A stretch of DNA of 64,000 nt from Bacteroidetes bacterium CG12_big_fil_rev_8_21_14_0_65_60_17 (GTDB taxonomy: Bacteria; Bacteroidota; Rhodothermia; Rhodothermales; UBA10348). The translations under genes and the position numbers were made by a program. The notes beneath the pieces are model-generated. The model did not search any database. It was not told the origin of the DNA and saw nothing but the letters and a program-made list of their open reading frames with translations. Shown here piece by piece: positions 39,764 through 48,471 of this stretch. The stretch covers positions 1 through 64,000 of the forward strand of contig PCUY01000057.1 in the NCBI GenBank assembly GCA_002787815.1, written 5' to 3'. Numbering within the stretch: the first letter of the stretch is position 1; every line of letters begins with the position of its first letter.

Positions 39764-40612
39764 TCAGGGACCAGAGAGGCCCTCCTGGGCAATGTAACCG
39801 CTCCAGGAAGGCGCAAACAGGCGTGGCGGACGGAATCCGGCTGCTACGGCCGAAAGGATCAGGTGGCAGGCCGTCACACCCGAGCCGCAGTAGACGACGC
39901 TGCTGGACGGATGAGCCGAGGCGGATCGCCATCTGCTTTCCAATTCTTCTCTCGGGAGCAGGTGACCGTCGGCGGCCAACAGTTCCTTGAACGGGAGGTT
40001 GCGGGCACCGTCAATATGCCCGGCAACAGGGTCAATCGGCTCCTCTATGCCGTGATACCGACGGGCGTCCCGCGCATCGATGAGGTGACCGGCGGCTGCT
40101 GCACGACGCACGTCTTCGCGCGAGACGACGGGCCACGGCCGGACCGGCCAGGAGGGTTTTACGGCGGGTTCCGGGGAGGCGGGCGGTTGTCCCGGCTCCA
40201 GTTCGCCACCCGCCCCGGTCCATGCCGGCAGTCCGCCGTCCAGGACCTGGGCATCCATGGCTCCCTGTGTGCGCAGCATCCACCAGAACCGGGCAGCGAT
40301 GGCACCACCGGCGTCATCGTATGCCACGTAGCGGGAATGTGGTGCGGCGCCATGCCGTGACAGCCACGCACAGAAAGCCGCTGGCTCGGGAAGGGGGTGT
40401 CGGCCCTCGGACGGGGGAGCGGACATGTCCGAGAGATCCCGGTTCAGGTGCGCATAATACGCGCCGGGAATATGCCCTTCAGCATATGCCCGCAGGCCAG
40501 CCTTTTCGTCGGCAAGACTGAATCGGCAGTCGAAAATGAAGACATCCGGGACGCGATGGCGCACGAGGACGTTCAGTTCGGGAGCGGTCAGAAGGGGGGT
40601 GTCGAGAGGCAT
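39764..40612 (-). CDS. Thiosulfate/3-mercaptopyruvate-type sulfurtransferase (two rhodanese domains)
   Basis: FIFDCRFSLADEKAGLRAYAEGHIPGAYYAHLNRDLSD; C-terminal LIDARDARRYHG...VYCGSGVTACHLILS active loop. Trimmed to ATG at 40612. Confidence 0.9.
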   Translation of the reverse strand: MPLDTPLLTAPELNVLVRHRVPDVFIFDCRFSLADEKAGLRAYAEGHIPGAYYAHLNRDLSDMSAPPSEGRHPLPEPAAFCAWLSRHGAAPHSRYVAYDDAGGAIAARFWWMLRTQGAMDAQVLDGGLPAWTGAGGELEPGQPPASPEPAVKPSWPVRPWPVVSREDVRRAAAAGHLIDARDARRYHGIEEPIDPVAGHIDGARNLPFKELLAADGHLLPREELESRWRSASAHPSSSVVYCGSGVTACHLILSAVAAGFRPPRLFAPSWSGYIAQEGLSGP

Positions 40613-40683
40613 CTGGAAACTGCAAGTGAGGAGCACGTAACGTACTTTGCGCGCACACACCACACAAGTCACGCGCCCAATCC

Positions 40684-43356
40684 ATGAATGAACAAGCCGC
40701 TGTAAAGCAGGTTCGGGGTCAGACGCCCCTCATGCGGCAGTTCTTCTCCATCAAAAACCGTCATCCGGATACCATTCTGCTGTTCCGGATGGGGGATTTC
40801 TATGAGACATTCGGAGAGGATGCGAAGGAGGTGCACGCGGTACTCGGTATTACGCTTACAAAAAGGTCCAACGGCGCGGCGTCGGATGTGGCACTCGCAG
40901 GTTTTCCCCATCATGCCCTGGACACATATTTACCGAAACTCGTGCGGGCCGGCTACCGGGTTGCCATCTGCGAGCAGCTGGAAGATCCCAAAAAGGCCAA
41001 GAAGATTGTCAAGCGCGATGTGGTAGAGGTGGTTACACCGGGGGTGGCTTTCCGTGACAATCTGCTGTCGCCGTCTCGGGCAACGTATGTGGCCGCAGTG
41101 CACTTTGACTGGCGTGGGCGCGGAAAGGCCCGCATGGAAATAGCGGGCATCGCGTTCGCCGATGTGTCGACCGGGGAGTTTCGTGTGGCTGAAGTGGGTG
41201 CTGCCGTTGCCGCCAGCTTTCTGGACTCCATTGGTCCGGGGGAGATTATCCTGAAGCGGGAGACGCGAACCCGGCTTGAGGAGGAGGCGAGAGTAAAGCG
41301 GTCGTTCACGCTCGTGGATGATTGGGTCTTCACGCCCTCGGAAAGTGTCGAGCGCCTGAAGACCCATTTTGGAACACACTCCCTGAAGGGTTTCGGCGTT
41401 GAGGACCTCGACATTGGTCTTGTGGCGGCCGGGGCGGTGCTGCACTACATGCAGGAGGCCCAGAAGGGAGCGCTTCCTCATATTCGTCGCCTCGAGGCGC
41501 ATCGGAGCCAGTCCTACATGACGCTCGACGCCCAGACCCGGCGCAACATGGAACTCGTGGCATCCTTTGACTCAGGTGAAGATGGCTCGCTCGTATCGAT
41601 ACTGGACCGGACGGCAACGCCCATGGGTGCGCGTATGCTGCGGCACTGGTTGCTGCGTCCGCTCCAGGAGCTTCAGCCCATTCTGCGTCGACAGGAAGCC
41701 GTCCAAACGCTGGTGGATGACACTACTTTCCGGGAGCGTCTGCGTGCACTGCTCGAACCCATGGGCGATCTTGAGCGCATGCTTGCCCGTGTCTGTATGG
41801 GCCGCTGTTCACCACGGGATCTGAAGGGTCTCGGCCGCGCCCTCCTGCTCATTCCCGCTGTTCGTGTCGAACTGGAGCGTAACGACATCGGGGGCCGAGG
41901 TGAACTGGATGGTATCCGTGACGGGCTCGAGGCATGTCCAGAGGTCGCGTCCCTGCTCGAAGAGGCCTTGGTAGACGATCCACCGTCTTCGGTACGTGAC
42001 GGGGGGGTCATCCGGGATGGTTACAATGATGAACTCGATGAGCTTCGACGCCTGGCGGGAAGTGGGAAGGAATTCCTGGCCAGCCTGCAGCGACGGGAGT
42101 CCGAACGGACGGGTATTGGATCGCTCAAGATCGGTTTCAACAAGGTCTTCGGGTACTATCTGGAGGTGACGCATACGCATCGCGACAAGGTGCCGCAGGA
42201 ATGGATCAGGAAGCAGACTCTCGTGTCGGCGGAGCGCTACATCACGGAAGAACTCAAGGAATACGAAGAAAAGATCCTTGGGGCCGAGGAACGGATGGGA
42301 GAGCTCGAGGCACGCCTCTTCGAGGATGTCCGTGAGCATGCGGCCGGATATGGCGCCCCGATACAGACGACGGCTCGGCTTCTGGCCCGCCTGGACGTTC
42401 TGGTGTCCCTGGCTGAAACGGCGGTGGAAGAGGAGTGGACGGCGCCCGACGTCGATGACAGTACCGTGATCGATATCCGGGATGGTCGGCACCCGGTCGT
42501 CGAGCGAAGCCTTCCACCGGGTGAACCGTTCGTACCGAACGATGTCCATCTCAGCACGGAGAGTGATCAGATCATGATCGTGACCGGGCCGAACATGGCC
42601 GGCAAGAGTGTGATTCTCCGGCAGGTGGGTCTTATTGTGCTGCTTGCACAGATGGGCTCCTTCGTTCCGGCATCGCGTGCCCGTATTGGATTGGTAGACC
42701 GCATTTTCACGCGCGTTGGTGCATCTGACAACCTGGCAGCGGGCGAAAGTACGTTTCTGGTCGAGATGAACGAGACGGCCAACATTCTGAACAACGCTAC
42801 GGGCCGAAGCCTCATCCTGCTCGACGAAGTGGGTCGCGGCACGAGTACGTTCGATGGACTGTCCATTGCGTGGGCACTCGTAGAGTATGTGCATGAAGAG
42901 CCCCGTGTAGCAGCCAGAACCCTCTTTGCTACACACTATCACGAACTGAACGCGCTCGAGCAGAAACTCTCACGCGTCCGCTCGTTCCGGGTTCATGTGC
43001 AGGAGCACGACGATCACGTCATATTCCTCAGGAAACTGATCCGGGGGGGAGCCGACCATTCCTATGGTATTGAAGTGGCGCGGATGGCAGGCCTGCCCCC
43101 CGTGGTCATTGAGCGGGCCCGGTCCATCCTGGCGGAGCTGGAAGCCGGGCGTGTTCCCGCGTCAGATGCAGGCAAGAGGACGGGTTCCATCGCGGCCGAG
43201 CCACAAATGGAGCTCTTCCAGGGTCCGGTCATGGGTGAGGCCGAGCGGGACGTGCTGGCCCGCCTCCGGGAGATGGACCCGGCCCGGATGACACCGCTCG
43301 ACGCACTCGTTGTCCTTTCCGAACTTTCATCCCGACTATTCCCGGACACCCCATGA
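40684..43356 (+). CDS. mutS: DNA mismatch repair protein MutS
   Basis: TPLMRQFFSIKNRHPDTILLFRMGDFYETFGEDA; IVTGPNMAGKSVILRQVGLIVLLAQ; LILLDEVGRGTSTFDGLSIAWA. Confidence 0.98.
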   Translation: MNEQAAVKQVRGQTPLMRQFFSIKNRHPDTILLFRMGDFYETFGEDAKEVHAVLGITLTKRSNGAASDVALAGFPHHALDTYLPKLVRAGYRVAICEQLEDPKKAKKIVKRDVVEVVTPGVAFRDNLLSPSRATYVAAVHFDWRGRGKARMEIAGIAFADVSTGEFRVAEVGAAVAASFLDSIGPGEIILKRETRTRLEEEARVKRSFTLVDDWVFTPSESVERLKTHFGTHSLKGFGVEDLDIGLVAAGAVLHYMQEAQKGALPHIRRLEAHRSQSYMTLDAQTRRNMELVASFDSGEDGSLVSILDRTATPMGARMLRHWLLRPLQELQPILRRQEAVQTLVDDTTFRERLRALLEPMGDLERMLARVCMGRCSPRDLKGLGRALLLIPAVRVELERNDIGGRGELDGIRDGLEACPEVASLLEEALVDDPPSSVRDGGVIRDGYNDELDELRRLAGSGKEFLASLQRRESERTGIGSLKIGFNKVFGYYLEVTHTHRDKVPQEWIRKQTLVSAERYITEELKEYEEKILGAEERMGELEARLFEDVREHAAGYGAPIQTTARLLARLDVLVSLAETAVEEEWTAPDVDDSTVIDIRDGRHPVVERSLPPGEPFVPNDVHLSTESDQIMIVTGPNMAGKSVILRQVGLIVLLAQMGSFVPASRARIGLVDRIFTRVGASDNLAAGESTFLVEMNETANILNNATGRSLILLDEVGRGTSTFDGLSIAWALVEYVHEEPRVAARTLFATHYHELNALEQKLSRVRSFRVHVQEHDDHVIFLRKLIRGGADHSYGIEVARMAGLPPVVIERARSILAELEAGRVPASDAGKRTGSIAAEPQMELFQGPVMGEAERDVLARLREMDPARMTPLDALVVLSELSSRLFPDTP

Positions 43357-43904
43357 TACATTCCTTCATTGGACGAGAGCCGGAATTCGGTTCAGACCCT
43401 TTCATTGCCGATACGGCCACACTTACGGGTGACATTGTGACCGGAGACGATTTCAGCGCCTGGTTCAGCGCCGTGCTGCGGGGCGATGTGCACAGGATCC
43501 GTATCGGGGATCGAACGAACATCCAGGACAATGCCGTGGTTCACGTTACCCATGGAAGTGCTCCAACCCATATCGGTTCTGGCGTTACCGTGGGCCATGG
43601 GGCCATTGTGCATGGGTGTACGATAGAAGACGACGTGCTGATCGGGATGGGTAGCATTATTCTGGATCATGCGGTCATAGGGCATCATTCCATTGTTGGA
43701 GCGGGCGCACTCGTGACAGGGCGTACACGCATTCCCCCGCACTCGATGGTTCTGGGTTCGCCGGCCCGTGTCGTACGGCAACTGACGCAGGAAGAAACAG
43801 ACTCGATCTCTTCCTATGCCAATGGGTATGTTCGATACAAGAACATCTACCTGGGCCTCGAAGAGCCGAATGTCAATCCTTTTTATGATGACACTCATGC
43901 ATAA
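43353..43904 (+). CDS. Gamma-carbonic anhydrase family (left-handed beta-helix) protein
   Basis: VLRGDVHRIRIGDRTNIQDNAVVHVTHG, TVGHGAIVHGCTIEDDVLIGMGSIILDHAVIG; ATGA overlap with mutS. Confidence 0.93.
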   Translation: MIHSFIGREPEFGSDPFIADTATLTGDIVTGDDFSAWFSAVLRGDVHRIRIGDRTNIQDNAVVHVTHGSAPTHIGSGVTVGHGAIVHGCTIEDDVLIGMGSIILDHAVIGHHSIVGAGALVTGRTRIPPHSMVLGSPARVVRQLTQEETDSISSYANGYVRYKNIYLGLEEPNVNPFYDDTHA

Positions 43905-43973
43905 CGTGCAGAGCATGCACGCGCGCAGCGCGTGTACGACATGCGTTCCCCATACCAAATGTCTTCCGCAATC

Positions 43974-45272
43974 ATGAATGTACTGATCATTGGCGGTGGA
44001 GGTCGTGAACATGCCCTCGCCTGGGCCCTCTTACGCAGCCCGCGGAAACCGGGCGTATTCGTTGCCCCCGGAAATGCTGGTACCGGCCCCGTGGCCACAA
44101 ACCTGGATCTGGCCTCAACACGTGCGGAGGATGTATTGCCGCTTGTCGAAGAGCACGGCATTGAGCTTGTCATTATTGGCCCGGAACAGCCTCTTGTTGA
44201 CGGGTTGGCGGACAGGCTCCGCGAGGAAGATATCCTCGTGTTCGGGCCCGGACGGGATGCTGCACGAATAGAGGGAAGCAAGGCATTCTCGAAAGCTTTC
44301 ATGGACCGGCACGACATTCCGACAGCGAAGTACCGGACGTTTCGTCGCAGCGACGAAGACGAGCTCAGGGCGTACGCAGCGTCAAAGGGAGCACCTCTCG
44401 TTCTCAAGGCCAGTGGACTCGCGGCAGGAAAGGGAGCCATTGTGTGCATGTCGCGGCGGGAAATCGAAGAGGCCCTGGATGAGCTCCTTGACGGCGAGCG
44501 TTTCGGCGCGGCGTCCGATGAGATCGTGGTCGAGCAATTCATGGAAGGAGAGGAGGCCAGCCTGTTCGTGGTATCGGATGGCACGTCCTGGGTCATCTTG
44601 CCCACCGCCCAGGATCACAAACGGATCGGAGATGACGATACGGGTCCCAACACGGGAGGGATGGGAGCATACGCGCCGGCGCCCATCATGACGCCGGACA
44701 TGCTGACGCTCGCCACGGAGCAGATTGTGGTTCCGACGCTGAGGGGCCTGGCCCATGAGGGCATGCCGTACAACGGCGTGCTCTATGTTGGCCTCATGAT
44801 CACGGATGACGGACCCCGCGTGGTGGAGTACAACTGCCGGTTCGGCGACCCGGAGGCGCAGGCCATCCTGCCGCTCATTTCATCCGATCCCCTGGAGTTG
44901 TTCCTGGCCGCGGCAGAGGAGCGACTGGGCGAGATCGACGTCAAGGTCTCGGACATGGCATCGGCGTGCGTCGTAATAGCCTCTGAAGGATATCCCGGGT
45001 CATACCGGAAAGGACTCCCCATCAAGGGTCTGCAGATGGCTTCACAGTTGCCGAATACACTCGTGTTCCATGCCGGCACGGTGCAGGACGGACCTGTGGT
45101 ACGTACCGCAGGTGGGCGCGTTCTGGCTGTGTCGGCACAGGCCAGAGGTCTCCAGGGAGCACTCGCGCGGGCCTATACGGGCATTTCGCTCATCAATTTC
45201 GAAGGTGCCTGTCACCGAACCGATATCGGAAAGAAAGGGCTTCTGCACAGCATGTCGGGGCAGAAAGGATGA
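43974..45272 (+). CDS. purD: Phosphoribosylamine-glycine ligase
   Basis: MNVLIIGGGGREHALAWALL...FMDRHDIPTAKYRTF...DHKRIGDDDTGPNTGGMGAYAPAP...YNCRFGDPEAQAILPL. Confidence 0.97.
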   Translation: MNVLIIGGGGREHALAWALLRSPRKPGVFVAPGNAGTGPVATNLDLASTRAEDVLPLVEEHGIELVIIGPEQPLVDGLADRLREEDILVFGPGRDAARIEGSKAFSKAFMDRHDIPTAKYRTFRRSDEDELRAYAASKGAPLVLKASGLAAGKGAIVCMSRREIEEALDELLDGERFGAASDEIVVEQFMEGEEASLFVVSDGTSWVILPTAQDHKRIGDDDTGPNTGGMGAYAPAPIMTPDMLTLATEQIVVPTLRGLAHEGMPYNGVLYVGLMITDDGPRVVEYNCRFGDPEAQAILPLISSDPLELFLAAAEERLGEIDVKVSDMASACVVIASEGYPGSYRKGLPIKGLQMASQLPNTLVFHAGTVQDGPVVRTAGGRVLAVSAQARGLQGALARAYTGISLINFEGACHRTDIGKKGLLHSMSGQKG

Positions 45273-46279
45273 GACATGACGCGGCCAAGACGAAAGTCGA
45301 CGCCGTGGGGGGCGGCGCGGCGAAAGTCGACGCCGTGGGAATTGATTTGCGGGTTGCTGTGCTGGCCCTTGCGCTCATGGTTCTTCCGTCATGCCGTTCG
45401 CAACACATCCCGCCCTCGGCGGAAATGCTCGTGTCCGAGCTCGATGTGCCTGTCTCGCTTCTGGACACGCGCCTGGCCGCAGGTGCTACAGATATCCGGT
45501 TCAAGCAGGCAAGAGCCATGGCTGGCACGGCGGCGGGCATGCTGTACGTGGCCGACAGCGGTGAAAATACCATCCGCGTGCTGCGGTTCGACCGTGATTC
45601 CCTCAGTGACGTGATGCGCATTGGCACCTCGGGAAGTGGAGCGGCCGAGTTTTCCGGCGTATCGGACGTGGGTGTGGTTTCAGGCATATTCCTCGTGGCG
45701 GCCGACCGCGGAAACGGTCGTATACAGCGCTTCGACCGGGACGGTGCGCTCGTTGAACTCTTCCCGTTCAATCCGGGCGATGATGCGCCGGGTCCCGTGT
45801 TTGTCCAGAATGCCGCCCGCGGTGTCACGGGTCGGTCCGAACCCCTCGCCATTGCCACCGCGCCGAACGACGACCTGTTCATGGTCGACGCCCGCTCGTC
45901 ATCCCTTTTCAGGACCGACCGACGCCGCGAACGGCTTGAGCGCATAGGCACCGACGTACTCACCGAGCCACTGGATGTACTGGCTTGGGGCGCCCGTCTG
46001 CTTGTGCTCGATGCGGCCCGAGGCATTGTCGTATTCGATCTGCTCGGTACGCACGTCCGAACGCTGCGCATCAACGGACTCGAGCGCCTGGCCCTTCTGT
46101 CCGACGGCCGGCTGCTCGGCCTTTCGTCGTCTTCTGCCGTGCTCTTCGATGACCGTCTTGTCCCGGTTCGGCGCATCAGGTTCCGGATCGATGCGCCGGT
46201 GCGCGACGTGTTTCAGCGAGGCGACCTGCTGTACCTGCTCACGGACACGGCACTCTACGTGACAGATCTTACCGGTTGA
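45269..46279 (+). CDS. Putative lipoprotein with NHL/6-bladed beta-propeller-like repeats
   Basis: Lipobox-like LALMVLPSCRSQ; repeated MLYVADSGENTIRVLRFDRD, FLVAADRGNGRIQRFDRDG, LFMVDARSSSLFRTDRR; ATGA overlap with purD. Confidence 0.7.
   Translation: MRHDAAKTKVDAVGGGAAKVDAVGIDLRVAVLALALMVLPSCRSQHIPPSAEMLVSELDVPVSLLDTRLAAGATDIRFKQARAMAGTAAGMLYVADSGENTIRVLRFDRDSLSDVMRIGTSGSGAAEFSGVSDVGVVSGIFLVAADRGNGRIQRFDRDGALVELFPFNPGDDAPGPVFVQNAARGVTGRSEPLAIATAPNDDLFMVDARSSSLFRTDRRRERLERIGTDVLTEPLDVLAWGARLLVLDAARGIVVFDLLGTHVRTLRINGLERLALLSDGRLLGLSSSSAVLFDDRLVPVRRIRFRIDAPVRDVFQRGDLLYLLTDTALYVTDLTG
45291..45339. repeat. Two copies of a 19-bp sequence at 30-bp spacing inside an ORF
   Basis: CGAAAGTCGACGCCGTGGG at 45291-45309 and 45321-45339, encoding (A)KVDAVG twice. 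Confidence 0.9.
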
Positions 46280-47669
46280 TACGACGAATCAGGTTGGAGA
46301 GGGCGCGGGAGCGGCTCTTCAGCCGCTCCCGCGCCGTAACAAGCGCGGGATCAGCCTGGCGGTCTTCACAGTCGGTAAGGGGACATCTTTGGCAGGTGGT
46401 ACCGGCGTGAACGGGGTGCAATCGACGATCTGTGGCAAAGCCAATCCGCTCATGGGCCGGCCTGTCCAGCGGTATGCCCATCATTACCGCCGAGTCGCCG
46501 GTTTCGCCCAGTTGAAGCGGGCGGGACATGGCCAGAACCAGGAGCGGGCCACCTCCACCGGCCAATTCAACGCGCTGCGCCCGGGCTGATGGCGCGTGTG
46601 GTTCTGCTCCGGTGCGCAGTCCGTCGGCGCGCTCTTCTGCCCGCCGGTGGAGCATGCGAAGCCCTGCCCACCGCCGACACACATGTTCCGTGAGCGGAAG
46701 TAGGTGGGGCAGCGGGAGACGTGTCATGTTGAAGAGTCGCGAGACCGTCACGTGACGGCGGAAGCTGAGTCTCATGAACAGATGTTGCTCAAGGCCCAGA
46801 TGGGTGGCTGCGACCTGTCCTAACCGGTAAAAGAACATTTCCGGTGTTGCGGAAAATCTATTCATGCACTGGAGAAGACGTGACGGAGACCAGGTCTGGC
46901 GCTCCAGGAAGGTCCGCATGGTGCGCACGAAATCCTGCTCCGGTAGCAGCACGCAACCAGCGAAATAGGACGTCGCGTGGTTGTCCTGCACGTCCCGCCA
47001 CGTCGGCGTTGTGAGCCACGGAGAAGCAGCTGTCCGGCGCAGCGTGCGAAGCCGGAAGGTTCCGATTTCCTTGGCGAGGATGAAGGCCCGCTGTGAAGGC
47101 AACAACTCCTGGTTTATCAGGAGCAGAGGATCTGAACCCGGTACGGATACGGATCTGAGTCCCTTCAGGTCTTCGTTCTCCGAAAGCGCCGACATGTTGA
47201 CGGTCACGCCGCAGGTGCGCTGCAGAATGTGCAACAGCTTGTTTTCGAGCTCGACGGCCGACGTGGGATCCTGTCCGTCGTATCTCCCCATATCCGAGAG
47301 GAATTTGGTGGCTGCCTCCTCGACATGCGGAAGCCGGTTCCTGCACGATACCATGGTTTCGTTGAGGCGACGCGTGAGGTGGGCGGGTATGGTGGCGTCT
47401 TCAGCGGATGTCCCGGTAGTGCGAAAGGGCGGAGTGCGGGACGAGGTGGCCCGGGAGTGCGCGAACAGGTCTTCTACGGGCGACTGCAAGGCGTCAGATA
47501 TAACGGTAAGCGTATCAGCCCCCGGATACTTGAGGCCGCGTTCGATCTCACTCAGATGTGAAATACTGACGCCCGTGAGCGATGCCACGTTGGCGAGCGT
47601 GTAGTCCAGGTCGTGTCGCCGGGACCGGATATTCGTGCCCAGGATGCGGGTGATTTCGGGATGTGTCAT
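46269..47669 (-). CDS. XRE-family regulator of ScfR/RamB type with degenerate ImmA/IrrE (M78)-like domain
   Basis: N-terminal HTH TLANVASLTGVSISHLSEIERGLKYPGADTL; central LPSQRAFILAKEIGTFRLR; C-terminal TTCQRCPLTDCEDRQADPAL cysteine motif. Confidence 0.85.
   Translation of the reverse strand: MTHPEITRILGTNIRSRRHDLDYTLANVASLTGVSISHLSEIERGLKYPGADTLTVISDALQSPVEDLFAHSRATSSRTPPFRTTGTSAEDATIPAHLTRRLNETMVSCRNRLPHVEEAATKFLSDMGRYDGQDPTSAVELENKLLHILQRTCGVTVNMSALSENEDLKGLRSVSVPGSDPLLLINQELLPSQRAFILAKEIGTFRLRTLRRTAASPWLTTPTWRDVQDNHATSYFAGCVLLPEQDFVRTMRTFLERQTWSPSRLLQCMNRFSATPEMFFYRLGQVAATHLGLEQHLFMRLSFRRHVTVSRLFNMTRLPLPHLLPLTEHVCRRWAGLRMLHRRAEERADGLRTGAEPHAPSARAQRVELAGGGGPLLVLAMSRPLQLGETGDSAVMMGIPLDRPAHERIGFATDRRLHPVHAGTTCQRCPLTDCEDRQADPALVTARERLKSRSRALSNLIRRINR
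46302..46335. repeat. 15-bp perfect inverted repeat with 4-nt loop
   Basis: GGCGCGGGAGCGGCT-CTTC-AGCCGCTCCCGCGCC, within the 3' end of the minus-strand regulator gene and just past the plus-strand stop at 46279. Confidence 0.85.
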
Positions 47670-47675
47670 ACCGGA

Positions 47676-47694
47676 ATTACGCTCAGAGCGTAAT
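47676..47694. promoter_or_regulatory. Perfect 19-bp palindrome next to the XRE regulator start (candidate autoregulatory operator)
   Basis: ATTACGCT-CAG-AGCGTAAT, 6 bp upstream of the regulator start codon at 47669. Confidence 0.6.
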
Positions 47695-47818
47695 CAGGTG
47701 CCCGCTGAATGCCAAATATCAGGGAAATGCCCGGGCGGGAGGCCTGGCGGCGTTGCCACGTGGTCGGGGGTGGGGTAGTTTGGCGTCGAGCCACTTTTCA
47801 CCATCGACGGGTACATGC

Positions 47819-48466
47819 ATGCGGCTGGTACTTTTCGGTCCGCCCGGGGCGGGCAAGGGAACGCAGGCTGCGCGACTCCGTGATGCGCTTGGCCTGAGAA
47901 TCATTTCTACCGGCTATCTGATCCGATCGGCCATCCGCCAGGGTTCTCCGCTGGGTATGCGTGTCAAGGAACTGGTGCAGTGTGGAGGCCTGGTGCCTGA
48001 CGAAACGGTCCGGGACCTTGCGAGTGAGGCCATCGTCCACCAGCGTTTCAGCAACTTCATTCTGGACGGGTATCCCCGGACCATGCAGCAGGCACAGTGG
48101 TTGGAAGCGTTTCTCGAGGCCTACAAAGCACCGCTCATGGCGGTACTGTACCTGGACGTACCCGATGATGTAATCGTGGAGCGTCTTTCGGGGCGACGAA
48201 TGGACACGCAGACCGGAGACAGTTATCACATATCCCTGAACCCACCTCCCGGACACATGCCGGAAGAGCGACTCATTCAGCGCAAGGATGACAGGCCGGA
48301 AGCGGTCCTGGCGCGTCTCGAGACATATCACCGCGATACCCGACCCCTGGTGGACTATTTTGACCACAAAGGGCTGTTGGTGACCATCGACGGGACGGCA
48401 TCTCTCGATGCGGTATTCGAGGAAATCTGCGCTGCCATGGGCGTGGAGGAGCGGATATCGGTCTGA
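47819..48466 (+). CDS. adk: Adenylate kinase
   Basis: MRLVLFGPPGAGKGTQAARLRDALGLRIISTGYLIR...FILDGYPRTMQQAQWL...RLSGRRMDTQTGDSYH. Confidence 0.92.
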   Translation: MRLVLFGPPGAGKGTQAARLRDALGLRIISTGYLIRSAIRQGSPLGMRVKELVQCGGLVPDETVRDLASEAIVHQRFSNFILDGYPRTMQQAQWLEAFLEAYKAPLMAVLYLDVPDDVIVERLSGRRMDTQTGDSYHISLNPPPGHMPEERLIQRKDDRPEAVLARLETYHRDTRPLVDYFDHKGLLVTIDGTASLDAVFEEICAAMGVEERISV

Positions 48467-48471
48467 CTCAG

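Noticed and set aside
41809-42942. 377-aa minus-strand ORF
   Set aside because: Antisense to mutS; no domain.
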